Shown piece by piece: positions 12,526 to 24,375 of a stretch of 64,000 nt of DNA. Below the pieces are notes generated by a model. It searched no databases, was not told the origin of the DNA, and saw only the letters and a program-made list of their open reading frames with translations. Numbering within the stretch: the stretch's first letter is position 1; each line of letters opens with the position of its first letter. Made by a program: the position numbers and the translations under genes. The DNA is from Astropecten irregularis (taxonomy: Eukaryota; Echinodermata; Asteroidea; Paxillosida; Astropectinidae), in assembly GCA_963971285.1 (NCBI GenBank), contig OZ020261.1, positions 930,001 through 994,000 on the forward strand, given 5' to 3'.

Positions 12526-13314
12526 CAATACAGCTCTTATTACAGGCTAGATGACGGGTTGCCAAGTTGGGAACTACATTTTTAAGACAGGACTGTGTCA
12601 GACAGTTTTAACTTCCAATGAATATTCTAAAAAGGATTATTATCTTAACATTAGAGTATATTCACTTGAAATAATCTAGTCCCAAGATTCACTTTGTATA
12701 ATTGAGTGAGATTGTCAACACGTGGCAGAGTCAATTTATGCACAGAAACCAAATAAAAGTTTACGTGCTAGTTTGTTCAAATTGAAGAATTAAAAAATGT
12801 ATTTTATTGCTGCCCTGAAATAATCCAATTGGGGGTGCACTTCTTCTCAATTGAAATTTTTTTTTTTACAAGAAATATAATTTGAAGTTCAAAGCTATTT
12901 TCCTGTTGGGCGTCAGTATTATTGCTTCCCCAATTTAGATCTGGTAATGAAATTAGCTTCGAAACATCAACACACCAACCTTCACAACTTTACAATACAG
13001 GCCCTTGCACAGCAGTGTTTTTTCCTTACAAGATTCCCTTGAAAAGTGAATAGTAATCTCAACTTAAAGGCACATTTTATACAAATTGTTCTCAATTTAA
13101 GTATCATCTTCCTTCATTGTTTACTTGAAAATTCAGAAAGGACATACAAAAGGGTCAGAAGAAGGTCAAAAGGGTCTTTTCTGTTTCAGGGTAGGACAAC
13201 TTAAACTAGCCTTATAAGTAATTTTAATTGCCCAATGTCAATTCCATCCAAATATGAAAGAGAAATGAATTCAGACTTTGTGCCTGCAGAGAAATTATGG
13301 AGTACATATTTTAT

Positions 13315-14304
13315 TTACAGGACTTCCCTGATTTTCATAGTACATTTCTGAAGGGAATAGAGATATCCTTTCCATGTAGGCCATTGAATACCTTTTGCAT
13401 ACTCTACATTTCCATGATTGTAGTATTTGCCATTCAGGTGAGAGCCTTGATAAAAGCATGATGTGAACCACCATGCACCTTCATGACCCTGTGCACAGTT
13501 TCCAGCTGACCATGCATCACTGTCCGAATCCTTTGTTGTGAATTGACGTGCATTATGAATTGTCATTGATTCCCCTGCTGTACTTAAAGCATTATATGAG
13601 CCAATATTGAGTGTGTATTTCTCACCTGTGAGTTCAAACTGACCGTATTCTGCCCACACTGTGCCTCCCTCCCAATCCTCCAGATCTACTCTCAACTCAA
13701 ATTTCCCACAAGTGGTCAAATCACGCAAATTATTGTTACCCAACCAGAACTCACCAGACAGGTTGCCAAATCCAGATTGGTAGTCAGCCCAGTTACGGTA
13801 AAAGTCAACGGAGCCATCTTGACGCCTCTGAAATACTATCCAGCCTCCACCAGCAGTTGTCATGTCACAGTTTACCTGTATGCCATCACTCATTCCAACA
13901 GGATAGATGGTATAGATGCCATTAGCATGGTGACCAGCTTGAAGCAACATCTGACAGCTTTGGTACTTTAAAGGAAATGACAGAAATGAAGTTTCATAGT
14001 CATCATCAAAGTAGGCACTTCCTTGCAGCTCAACAAAGAAAGATGAAACCATATTCCTACTTATATTATTCATCTGGCAGTATTGGTTACTCTCATGATA
14101 GTTGAAGGATGCACATTGTGGATCCATTGAGCAATCTCTACCACATATCACTGCAGAAGATGTAGTCTTTGCTTGGTATACATGATGCAGTAAAGCACGA
14201 TTGTTGGCCTTGTAATAATTGGCAGTGAACCTATTCAGACACTCCCCTTGACAGTTTCCTGCCATAAAAGCCACCAACAAGATTACAATGGTGATTCTCA
14301 TCAT
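13315..14304 (-). CDS. Secreted PAN/apple-fibrinogen domain protein, paralog 1
   Basis: Single-exon gene of 329 residues from ATG at 14304. The frame stays open 38 codons upstream, but this start gives a signal peptide (MMRITIVILLVAFMAG) aligned with paralog 2. Residues 22-85 form a PAN/apple-like module with Cys 22, 54, 58, 64 and 76. Residues 115-329 form a fibrinogen-related domain: 'CDMTTAGGGWIVFQRRQDGS' at 146-165, the Ca-site-like D-S-D-S-D at 259-263, and 'GAWWF..C' with 'LNGKY' at 276-294. Sequons are at N80 (NIS) and N181 (NLS). Known: such proteins are secreted, often oligomeric lectins binding acetylated sugars or microbes. The sixth PAN cysteine of paralog 2 is missing and an extra Cys199 appears. 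AATAAA overlaps the stop (13310-13315); another conserved one is at 12803-12808. Specific ligand unknown. Confidence 0.9.
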   Translation of the reverse strand: MMRITIVILLVAFMAGNCQGECLNRFTANYYKANNRALLHHVYQAKTTSSAVICGRDCSMDPQCASFNYHESNQYCQMNNISRNMVSSFFVELQGSAYFDDDYETSFLSFPLKYQSCQMLLQAGHHANGIYTIYPVGMSDGIQVNCDMTTAGGGWIVFQRRQDGSVDFYRNWADYQSGFGNLSGEFWLGNNNLRDLTTCGKFELRVDLEDWEGGTVWAEYGQFELTGEKYTLNIGSYNALSTAGESMTIHNARQFTTKDSDSDAWSAGNCAQGHEGAWWFTSCFYQGSHLNGKYYNHGNVEYAKGIQWPTWKGYLYSLQKCTMKIREVL

Positions 14305-15446
14305 AACAAATGTTGTTGTGTATCTCAGTGAAAGAACTTTATCCATTTTAAAACTGATGTTCCTGTTCGTGAGAAGTTTCCTCTGCCATGCGTTGTCAAC
14401 AGAATCTAATCGCCACATGCAGCTTTACTCCAGATTATGGATATCATGGATATCATCCACAGCAAACGGCTGGTTGGTCTTTAGTCCTTTGTTTCACGCA
14501 CAAAACAGGCTCATTGCTATCTTAAATGAGCTCAGCTTTGAATGCGGTACATGGATAGTTTGAAGATAGAGTCCCGATGTTGTGATTTCCCGTTTAGATC
14601 ATGCAGGAGAATTCTGGATGATTTCTGACTGAAATCAATGAAGCATCATCTGAGAGCACGGTGTGTCTTTTCCTCCTTAGAGCAAACAATGACTGGTCAG
14701 ACAGATCCCTGTATCAACAGTTGGTCCTCAATCCTGTCATGGACTTTCACTGTCTGCACACTCTCTGAATTATCTGCTGAGAAGTGACTGCATAAACCAT
14801 TTGTCAAATAGTGTATACGTGTACAACTTTGGGAAGTCAGAGTCACTGCAGAAAATGAACCAATCACAGCTCGATTCCAGTGAAGTCATGAATATTCATA
14901 TCAGGAGCAGATTAGGCATATCAGTAAGTCATTGGGTTCCTATTGGTGACCTGGTGTAAAGCATTGACAGTATGCAGGCCAATTGAGATTGTGCGTGGAA
15001 TTGCATGTATTAATCAAATATTGTTATCCTCGTTTTTGCTGGGGTAGATTCAGTAGTATAAATATAAAATGAGTTCACGCAGTGACAACATTTGCTCCCA
15101 AGCGCTGAAAATTACAGAGTAGAAAATATAATGCCTCTGAAACAATGCAATCTTACAATTATGTTTATATTGATGCCAATAATTAAGCCAGTAGAGTACT
15201 CTACCATGTAGCCTCAGATTTGATGGTTGTTATTAAATGCACAAAGATTATGTTGGGTTTATGTCTTTCACCATTTCACTGTTATCTTATATGAGTTCTA
15301 ATATGAATTAAAGCTTTAATGTTTTCAAACTTGAACCAGTCAGAATCATTACAAACATGAGCTGCGGTACCAGACCGTGTTTGTATAATAGCATGAATAT
15401 TATTTTGTGTCTGAGTAGTCAGGTTTTTAGTACTAATGAACGACTG
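14305..15446. other. Upstream region of FReD paralog 1, not shared with paralog 2
   Basis: Homology to duplicon copy 2 ends at the start codon, so this should hold the promoter and any 5' UTR of paralog 1. No clear TATA box at a suitable distance. An AT-rich 'tataaatataaaat' lies at about 15057. No gene recognised. Confidence 0.4.
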
Positions 15447-16140
15447 CAGGGTCAAGTGCAAGCTTCATCAATCAGGGAAAATGCAAGTTAATTGCTGCTA
15501 TCAGTCGAACAATAGCTGATTATTACTCTGCTATGCAAATGTATGCAGGGATTTATACATTCATATACTTGCATGTTTTCACATCAATATTGCTGTGTAT
15601 GGACTATTAAGATTATAATTATCCCAAGCACAATGTCCAATGGATCTCTAGGCAGGTGTCTGCACAGGTGAAAATAAAGGTTTGTATATTTCTGTCCTGT
15701 AAATGGAACAATTTCTTCCAGTGTTCAAATGACTGTAAGATTCAATTAAATGTATTGAAATCCTCCACACAGTGTTGCTACATGTAATATGAATATGGAA
15801 CTCTAACATGCACTTACATTTTATTAAATGCCTCGTAGCCAGGCCTAAGGGTTTCAATGGGAGTTGACTAAGAGAAAATCAATCAACCCTCTTAATATTC
15901 CTAGTTGGAGAAGGAAATGATGAGTGGCACGCTGGCAGGATGTAACCAGTTATCCCCTTTCACCCGAAATCAATACACCTCCACCTTGCCATTGTCAGTC
16001 GGAAGCAAGGTGATTATTAACCACTTATGCAACTGTGCAGGTATTTCACATTGTACTGAGTTCATAGCAAGATTACTCTAACTGAAATCATAAAAGGTAA
16101 AGACAGTCATGGTAGCTGTCCAACACAAATATAGTAATAC
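15447..16140. repeat. Old, strongly diverged copy of the 3-7 kb block
   Basis: Landmarks of the block array reappear in order but much eroded: 'cttgcatgttttcacatcaatattgctgtg' near 15570, 'caggtgaaaataaaggtttgtat' near 15665, 'gaaatgatgagtggcacgctggcaggatgtaaccagttat' near 15912, 'cacattgtactgagttcatagcaag' near 16045. It has no neighbouring FReD frame and appears older than the two main copies. Confidence 0.75.
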
Positions 16141-17080
16141 ATATAACCAAAAACTCCTTAGGCACCTCCTCAAAATTCCTGTCGGTTAGGTGTTGGAGAC
16201 TTTGTCCGACCGCAACATTTTTCCATAGGTTGAACTTGCGGTTCATGTTTACTAGAGTCTTCTCTCTCATCCGCTATTATGTCCCTATTCTACCAAGACA
16301 TCATGCTCTGGTCAGCCAGTGGTTTGTTTACTTTATACCAGTAGAGTAAGAAACCCCCCGCTATCAGTAATCAGATTATCACAGAGCATTGATGGATAGC
16401 CCGAGTGGTCTGACACCATTTCCTGTCTCAAAGGCTCTCTGTGCAAAGAACGACAATTACCTTCTTCAATAGGCTACTGTTGCACTTATCTGTAGATGTT
16501 TCGTTGTTAACAAAATAATATTGTTCATGTGATTCTCCTTTGATTTCGTCCATTTCTATACTAAAAATAACAGAGCTTGTCCATTTTTTTTTTTTTTTCC
16601 TTGAGCGACCAATGACCAGTGAGCGACCAATTTGGAGGGTTTGTCGATATGGGCCTATTATTTTTATCACAGATAGAGAATATATTTTAGGGCTAAGAAT
16701 ATATTTTTTTCCCAAAGAATATAATTAGGTGCCAGTTTCTCTACGACCAGCATTATTTTCTGCCAGAAGAATGAATCCCCCGTTGAGGAGGAATTTTTCC
16801 GTAGACTCTGGTACCATTTTATCAAAACCCCCAAACAGGCTTGGCTTATCAGAACCACCAGCTATCAGATATCACTGGTCTGGCCACATTACAATCTAGC
16901 AGGTCTGCCTGGGCAGTCAACTGTTTAATCCTGTTAACAGAATAAACAATCTACTCCAGCCCACCAGAACACTCAACCTATAGCCCAACCGATAACCAGT
17001 GTGGAAAGATAAAGGATCATTTCCATTCTCCGAACTGCGGATGGGGTGGTTTGAACAAACACCCAACCGATAGGAACTTT
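16141..17080. other. No gene recognised
   Basis: AT-rich sequence with a T-run at 16585-16600 and a short direct repeat 'gagcgaccaatgaccagt / gagcgaccaatttgg' (about 16602-16635). The frames present are short and unsupported. Confidence 0.4.
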
Positions 17081-18420
17081 GAGAAGGTGCCTTACCAGTC
17101 ACATGTCTGGTTGAGTACATTCCTTGTGGCTGGTATATTCAGCTGAGTTTTGATACGCATGAAAAATGCCAAGGCAATATTTTCTACTGAAGCAGCTCCA
17201 TGAAACTGGTTTCTTTTGGAACACTGGTACACTAACTTAACTGATTGCGTAGGTTCTATCCAGCAATTCAATTCCCAGACTAATGGCATTGTCTCTCTGT
17301 GTCAAACACAATTGCCAATCAACCAACAAGCCTTCTTGCTACGGTTGGACTGAAGATTATTATGACCCAACCATACAACTGTGCGGGGATTCATATTAAT
17401 TGCACTGCTTTCACATCAAGGTTGCTGTGGAATCTTGAGATGATTTTAAGTAGTTTTCTATGTACAGTGGGTCCCTTGGGTCCCTGTTGACATAGGTGCA
17501 AATTTAGGCTTGTAAGTTTCAGACCTGTTACTGGAACCATCTAATTAGTCTTCTTTTCCAAAATTAATGCGAGACTAAATTAAACACAATGAAATTCCCT
17601 ATGCATTGATACTACGTGTATTTCAATATGGACCTCTTCCATGTAAATGCATATGATTTGTATTAATATCCAGTCCCCCCTGTGGAGAATGTGGCATTGT
17701 GTGGCAAATAGCTCTTGTCTTCTGTCGTAGTGTTAGGGTTTATTGACTGGCAGAGCCAGGCCTAGCTGAGGGATCTCATGGCAGCCAGTTGCCAGAAAAT
17801 CAATCTGCTTCCGTTTCACAGTTTATAAAGAAATTGGAAAAAATAAAAGGCAGTTATGGTTGCTGCTGAACACAAACAGTGTTAGCTATAAGCAAAAGCA
17901 GGTTACCAGTGAAATGTCATGTTGAGTACATACATTCCTTGTGGCTGGTATTCAGCTGATTTTTGCTGAGTATGAAAACTGGCCCAGAAATATTTCTGCT
18001 GAAGCATTTCCATTTCACAAGGCAACTCTTAGTTGGAGCAGGAAATGATGAGTGACAGGGTGGCAGGATGTAACCAATTATCACAACCCCCGAAAAAATC
18101 AATAAACCTGTTTGCCACTGCCAGTAGGAGTTCATAGCAAGGATACTATTACTAGAATGATACAAGGCATGGCCGTATAGCTGCTCAACACAAACAGTGT
18201 TACCTATTAGCATAAGGAGGTTACCTGTAAAATTACCATGTTGAGTACATTCCTTATAGCTGGTATTCAGCTGATTATTGCTAAGCATGAAAACTTGCTC
18301 AGCAATATTATCTGCTGAAGCAGATCCGAGAAACATGTCTCTTGTGAGTTATGATTTGTATCACGTCTGGTAAACTGACTTTACAGATTGCATAGGCCTA
18401 GACTGTATTTGAATTCCACA

Positions 18421-19449
18421 GACTAAGGACACTGTTGCTAAGTATCAAGATTTGGGGTAATCTGTTTTTTGGTTACACAAGTTGGGTTTATTCATCTCAA
18501 CATGCCGCGGTTGAATCAGTTCTCTCACAATTTGTACAAGGCCATCAGTCGTGCCTTGCTGTAATGTTTATAAAAACTATAACCAAAGTGGATTTGACAA
18601 ATCCTCAGATTTGTCTTTGCCCAGAAACGACAGACTAAAATTATGACAGTGTCTGTTCATAATAATTAAAATTGTGCTTGTTCATGTACGATAAGTTCAT
18701 AGTATTCAAGCTGCTTTGTAATTATACATGCACTACCAATATCTCCACAAAGGTTGTAGAAGATAAATACTTCAAAGTAATGTTCACCAAAGACATTGTT
18801 CATATGACTTGGTTTCACATTCACATTACAACCCATTCATAAAAGGGAAGAGTATGAGACCGTACTCCAAACAAATTGTTCAGAGCCATTTCATAATTAC
18901 TTTGTTGAGCTAAGCAACTTTTCCTCGAGTTGTGTCTAGGTTGTGGAATTTTTAGCACTACTGATACCGAGATAAATAGTGCACAATCTATTAACCTATA
19001 GTTTTAAAGCGAGTTGGTACTTATGTGCATGTGCATCAATAGAACAAGAGGGGAGGACAGGGGAAAGGGGACAAATTGGGATGCTGGTGAGGTAGAAAAG
19101 ATCAGAGATGGAAGATACTAAAGGGGTGAAGATGCAAACTTGCTCTGGGGGAACATGGCTGAAAAGAGTAATTAATAGGAATGGAAAGAAAGATGTGTAA
19201 ACGAAATGTAACTTGCCTGAATAAGTCTATGATCCATCCCAATTTATGGAGGCCCATGTTCCAACTAAATTGGGCCGTATTAAAATCACTGTACATGCAC
19301 AAGACGGATATGTACAACACGCACCATTATCATAGCGACAATAGTTTACCACAAACAGCCATTGCTGCTTACAATAACGTACGTCTCCTTGATCAATGGT
19401 TTATGTACATCACCATTGACGCAGCTTACCTTTTGATTTGGAGCCATCA
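18421..19449. other. Noncoding part of duplicon copy 2
   Basis: Counterpart of about 6930-8440. No gene recognised. A G/A-rich stretch at 19040-19110 has no match in copy 1. Confidence 0.45.
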
Positions 19450-19451
19450 TA

Positions 19452-19650
19452 CACGGGTTTACACTTCTAAAAAAGCGCATGCGTGGTAGTGCCTCGTTTC
19501 GAAGTCGCGATCAAAACCGCCGAAGTGTAAACCCGTGTATTGTCTTCGACAATGGACGGGCTTACACTTCGGAAAGTGCGCATGAGTGGAAGTGCCTCGT
19601 TTTGAAGTTGCGATGAAAATATAAGATGGCTGCCATGGTGTAAACCCGTG
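19452..19650. mobile_element. MITE family J, copy 1 (TA target site)
   Basis: 199 bp flanked by TA, ends CACGGGTTTACACTTC / GGTGTAAACCCGTG. Internally it is a head-to-tail pair of about 100-bp inverted-repeat units joined by the small hairpin attgtc-ttc-gacaat. The empty site in copy 1 reads 'gccattatttgcc' (about 8440). A second copy lies at 57048-57245. Terminal TA and short inverted repeats suggest mobilisation by a Tc1/mariner-type transposase (inferred). Confidence 0.8.
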
Positions 19651-19652
19651 TA

Positions 19653-21836
19653 TTTTACAACTTTAGAAAGCAACAAAGCTAAAATGGCCGCTTGTGCGGA
19701 CTTCATCTAGTGACGCATAATTTTGAAAGAGAAGATCTTGTGCAGCTGATAGGATCTTTGGTGAAAACTATAGCACACACTGTAATCGGGTAACCAGACT
19801 TTGTTGCCGAAAATAGATTTGCGAATTTGAAGGGATCACATTATGTCATGGGTTTTGCGCCCCGTGGAGCTATAGGGTCATACAATTAGGTTTTCTGAAT
19901 TGTATTAAATTAAAGCCTCTAGATCAAACTAGTGAATGCCATTTGTAGCCATTCTGAACAATGTTATTGTTCCGAAGTGCACTAGTGCTGAATTTCAGGA
20001 ATGTGAACAATGTTTGTCGCGTGCCAAAGCGCACGTTCCATGAGTTTCCATTGCTAAGTGGTAAACAGTGAGATAGAGGGCATAAGATAACTTTAGCGGT
20101 GTCCGATTGCGATTCTGAACTTCACACCACTGGATTTCTCGATAACCACACACAAAACAGCTCAATAAAGTGTTTTCCGCTTGTGTGTCCCCCGGTAGGT
20201 ATTTTGTCACTACTGCTGGCAATGGAATGGCACAGTCCTATCAAGTCAATAATTTAAACAATTTTTCACGAAGAAGAGTATTAGTATTTATTACCAATAA
20301 CTTAAGAAAGGGTCATGCATATAAAGGAAATTATCAAAACGTGTAAACACGGACAAAAAGACGAACGACAATTAAGGCAACATTTTATTTTTTACCACAC
20401 TATAAATGCTTCATTTATTTCAAAATATCCATCATTTTACAAACATGTTTGGGGGTAATCTTTTCATAAATTATCAAAGGTAACAATACAAATCTTTAGA
20501 GTTTGAGAGATTTAATCCATGCAATTTAAATTATTTAAGCGCAGCAACACAAGTAGCAGATGAACTTGCTGTTTAATCTATGTGTGTGATTTCAACTCTT
20601 TTCAAATCATGCTTTAAATGAATATTTAGCAATGAATATTAATACCTTCCTTCAACTCAAGACTTGGTAAGGCATGGATACTTCAAGGGTAATTATCCAA
20701 ACATTGCTTGGAAAGGTTAATTACTGATATAATATCATTATTTGAATAATTCAACATATAAAAGGTTATTGGCAATACAGTGGTTTGACACTAAGTCCAT
20801 ATTTCAAGCATTTCCTAACCTCAGTCTCTGTATAGTGGACTTATGGTATTTTTATTATAAAAACATTTAACATCCATTCATTCACACTGATATATGTTAA
20901 TCATTGATCGATCCAAAGTGTTTGTTCTTTTCATATCATCAACTAAGATCATTTACAATTTAGATAATATTATTCTATATAATTCAAGTAAAATGTCGTG
21001 CTTTTTCTGGACAAATTTATCAAAACGTAATTTTTATGTACAAACAACATGCTATCTTGTGTTTGCAATTTTCTTTTGACTTTTAAAATAACAGTGAGAT
21101 AGCATTGTGGTAAGTTGGATCCATCGTTGATTAATGTGAAGTAAAACCATTTATTAAAAGTGCTAAATTTGAATAAACATTGATTTCAATACTAAGGTTT
21201 TGTTTAAGACATTAACATTTTAAGGGGCATATTAATATTTACGAAACTTTTCAAAAGGCTTAGATTATTTTTGTAACTGTCATTTTGGTTGCACATCGGA
21301 ACACAAACAGCAATGTTCACTATTTCCATTTTAAGAAAAAAAAACAACATACTTCAAATAATGGTAATTTGCATTTGTTTTTTCACTAAATTTTCAATAA
21401 ATAAAATTCAGTAAAGGTCATTGTATTAGTATGTTTTTAAAAATATCAATTGCTATAATTAAACTGCAAATTTTAATATGTGTTAAAACATTTTAACATT
21501 AGGTGTAAAATGAGTGTTAATGATTAAAAAACAAATATAATTTAACAATCAAATACTAAATATCACCAGAAAGATCAATGCTAATTCAAATAACAATAAC
21601 ATTATTAAAATCATTGATGGATGCGAACTTTATGGGCTTTGATATGCCGCTTCATAAATTGATTTGAAAGTTAAATCCATATTCTAGCATTCTGTCAAAT
21701 GCTTTTCAAACTTTTTCAATTTAATTTTCTTTGAAATATTGTACATTAAAGATGCTATCTCTTGAGCCATTGCCTTTGTTTCAATATTTACCCTCATTAC
21801 ACAACCTTCTATTGTAGCTTGCATTACAATGGGAGA
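19653..21836. other. Noncoding part of duplicon copy 2
   Basis: Counterpart of about 8450-11110. No frame is conserved between the copies, so no gene is called. Confidence 0.45.
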
Positions 21837-21941
21837 CTTTTGAAAACCGGTCTTCAAATCAACAGCGCACAAGCACGCAATTGTGAGCAGCGCGGGTTGT
21901 GCATGCGCATGCGCTGTTGACTTGAAGACCGGTTCTCAAAA
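21837..21941. mobile_element. 105-bp hairpin insertion specific to copy 2
   Basis: Arms of about 33 bp: CTTTTGAAAACCGGTCTTCA... at 21837-21869 pairs with ...TGAAGACCGGTTCTCAAAAG at 21909-21941. The centre is rich in GCGCATGC-type sequence. Copy 1 at about 11120 reads straight through ('gcattccaatgttttgctgt'). Flanks 'gcattacaatg' and 'attcacattg' may be an imperfect target duplication or inverted flank. Confidence 0.8.
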
Positions 21942-22587
21942 GATTCACATTGTTTGCTGTCTGAAGTTTAGTTCAAGAAGGCTGTGGTCACATGGTTTGC
22001 TCATCAAAGACACACCAAGAAAAAGCATCTTGAAAACTTGGATCCATCATTGATTGAAAAATGCCAAATGGCTATTTTAAGTTTATTTTGAGACATTTTA
22101 TAAATTTCATACAAACTAATTGCCTACAATTTGACTTTAAGTGAAATAAGAGAAAATGAAGTGAATTGAATTATCACATCACATCACATCACATCACAAA
22201 GGGTTCCACAATGTTGCACAAAACCCAATTAACAGTTTCCAGTTAACTTTACTAATGTTGCAACATGTCTACTTAGTACTTACATTACAGATGTCATGTC
22301 TTTATTTTACATGGTACTTCATTTGACTTCAAACAAAACTTCAGTAAATTCAAGATATTCAATATTTTCCAAATGTGATGAGCGTAGTCTAGCTGTAGTA
22401 TTATTATTAGTTCTTAAATGTCCGGATACAATTTGTATTTGTTCAGCCAAATATCATGTAAAAGCAAAGGCAGTTGGCGTACATCTCGGAGTACTTAAAG
22501 GTAGGGTACATTATTTATCAACACCAATGATATCTTTTGTTTTACTTTTAGTCAGAAAGCCAAATGTCTCATTTGTTTCCCAAAAAT

Positions 22588-22650
22588 TGACGAGCCGGAT
22601 TCGAACCAGCGACCTCCTGAATTCTGAATCGTGCCACAAAATGATGATTA
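22588..22650 (-). repeat. tRNA-derived SINE-like fragment (copy 2)
   Basis: Partner of 11766-11835, with a cleaner B box (GGTTCGAATCC on the minus strand). It has no cloverleaf and is not called a tRNA gene. Confidence 0.5.
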
Positions 22651-23511
22651 TTTTTCCATGAATGTTGTTCCTTCTTTTGATCAATGATGTAGAATACTTT
22701 CAAATAACTCTGTCACTAATACATTTTTTTTCTCTTTTTCACGCAGAATCACGGATGAATGGATATCACACACCTCACACATGATATCACAAATAGTTCC
22801 TTGTAATGTTACAATTGATATTACAATTCTAATTAATCAGATCAATTCTTGATATTTTGTGAACCCACTCTGTGAGACCTACTCCTATTTATCATTTTAA
22901 TGTATTTGGCATTTTTGACCATTTAAACACAGAGATAATCCATCTGAAATATTCAAGAGAATTACTTAAGTGACATCTCAACAGCACATTATGCCACCGG
23001 CTTTCTACTTAATACCATTTGAAATCTCACATGTACATCTGAGACTGTCAAATGTGCTGCTTATGACTCATTTTGACCGAGTGGGTCACAAATTGTTTCC
23101 AACAACTTCGATATATTTTGTCAAAATCTATTTTAAATTAAGTTACATTCACCAATATTACAATGCAAAAATATTGCTTGATGAAGAGAATTTCAATACA
23201 GCTCTAATATACTGGCTAGTAGACACGATTCGTTTCTTGTTTTCTACTTTTTCTAGAATCACACATGAATGAACATTTTAACAAAACTGAAATGAAGATT
23301 GATAAATTGTTCTATATACTTCTGGTATCTTTTTAAACATTACATCATCATAATATCACAATTGATATTAAGATGTAAATAATCATCAAATAACCATACG
23401 AGAAACTAACCGAATTGATTTAAATAAGATTAAAAACTATTTTTTAGCCCAATGTATTTATTAAATGTGATTGTTTAAACGAAGAGCGAATCTAACATAA
23501 ATATGAATTAA

Positions 23512-23575
23512 TAGTTAGGAGGGCCTGGCACATTTCGATCCTAGCAGGATCTTTATCGAAGGCTTCAAATTTCAA
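23512..23575 (+). repeat. Dispersed element E, single unit (copy 2)
   Basis: Counterpart of 12461-12525: 'gttaggagggcctggcac' and 'tttcgatcctagcaggatct'. Confidence 0.65.
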
Positions 23576-24375
23576 TACAGGTCTTAATATAGGCTAGTTG
23601 ACGGGTTGCCAAGTTTGGATCTACATTTTTAAGACTGAACTGTGTCACACAGTTTTAACTCCTACTGAGTATTCGTAAGAAGATTATTATCTCAACATTA
23701 CAATAATTTCACTTGAAATCATCTAGTTCCCAGTTTTACTTTGTATAATTGAGCGAGTTTGTCAAAGTGTTTCAGAGACAATTTATACACAGAAACCAAA
23801 TAAAAGTTGGCGCCAGTTTGTTCAATTAAACCAAGAATGAGAAAGCATCTTGGAAAATTTGATTCCCAGAATTAGAAATTAAAAAATATACTTTATTGCT
23901 GCAATTTGGGGTGCACTTCTTCTAAGTTAAGATTTTTTTTTTTACAAGAAATAGAATTTCAAAATCAATCCTATTTTCCTGTTGGGCGTCATATTGTTGA
24001 GTATTATTGCTTTCCCAATTTAGTAATGAAATTAGGTTTAAAGCATCCATAATTCAACATTCATAAACTGCTTTGATAAAGCTAAACAATACAGGCCTGT
24101 GCACAGCGGTGTTTTTTCCCTTTAAAAGATTCTCTTAAAAAGTTATCATAACTTAAATTAACTAAATTTCAGTATCTTCCTTTATTATTGTCTTGAAAAT
24201 TCAGAAAGGACTCACAAGACATACAGAAAGGTCTTGTCTGTTTCAGGGTAGAATAACTTATAATACCAACCTTATAAGTACTTTCAATTTCCCAATGTAA
24301 ATTCCATCCAAATATTAAAGAGAAATGAATGCAGACTTTGTGTTGTGCTGAGGCATTATGGAGTAGGTATTTTGT

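Larger units (their letters stand above)
3010..14304. repeat. Segmental duplication, copy 1
   Basis: From about 3010 to the start codon of the first FReD gene, this region aligns in order with about 17085-25371. Anchors: 'gcgccccgtggagctata' (8637 / 19857), 'agcgcagcaacacaagtagc' (9390 / 20539), 'ggatccatcattgattgaaa' (11215 / 22039), and the FReD frames. Copy 1 is about 11.3 kb and copy 2 about 8.3 kb. The difference comes mostly from the block array and copy-specific insertions. Confidence 0.92.

Noticed and set aside
13777..13971. Plus-strand frames inside both FReD genes (also 24835-25044)
   Set aside because: Antisense shadows of the conserved fibrinogen-domain coding sequence.
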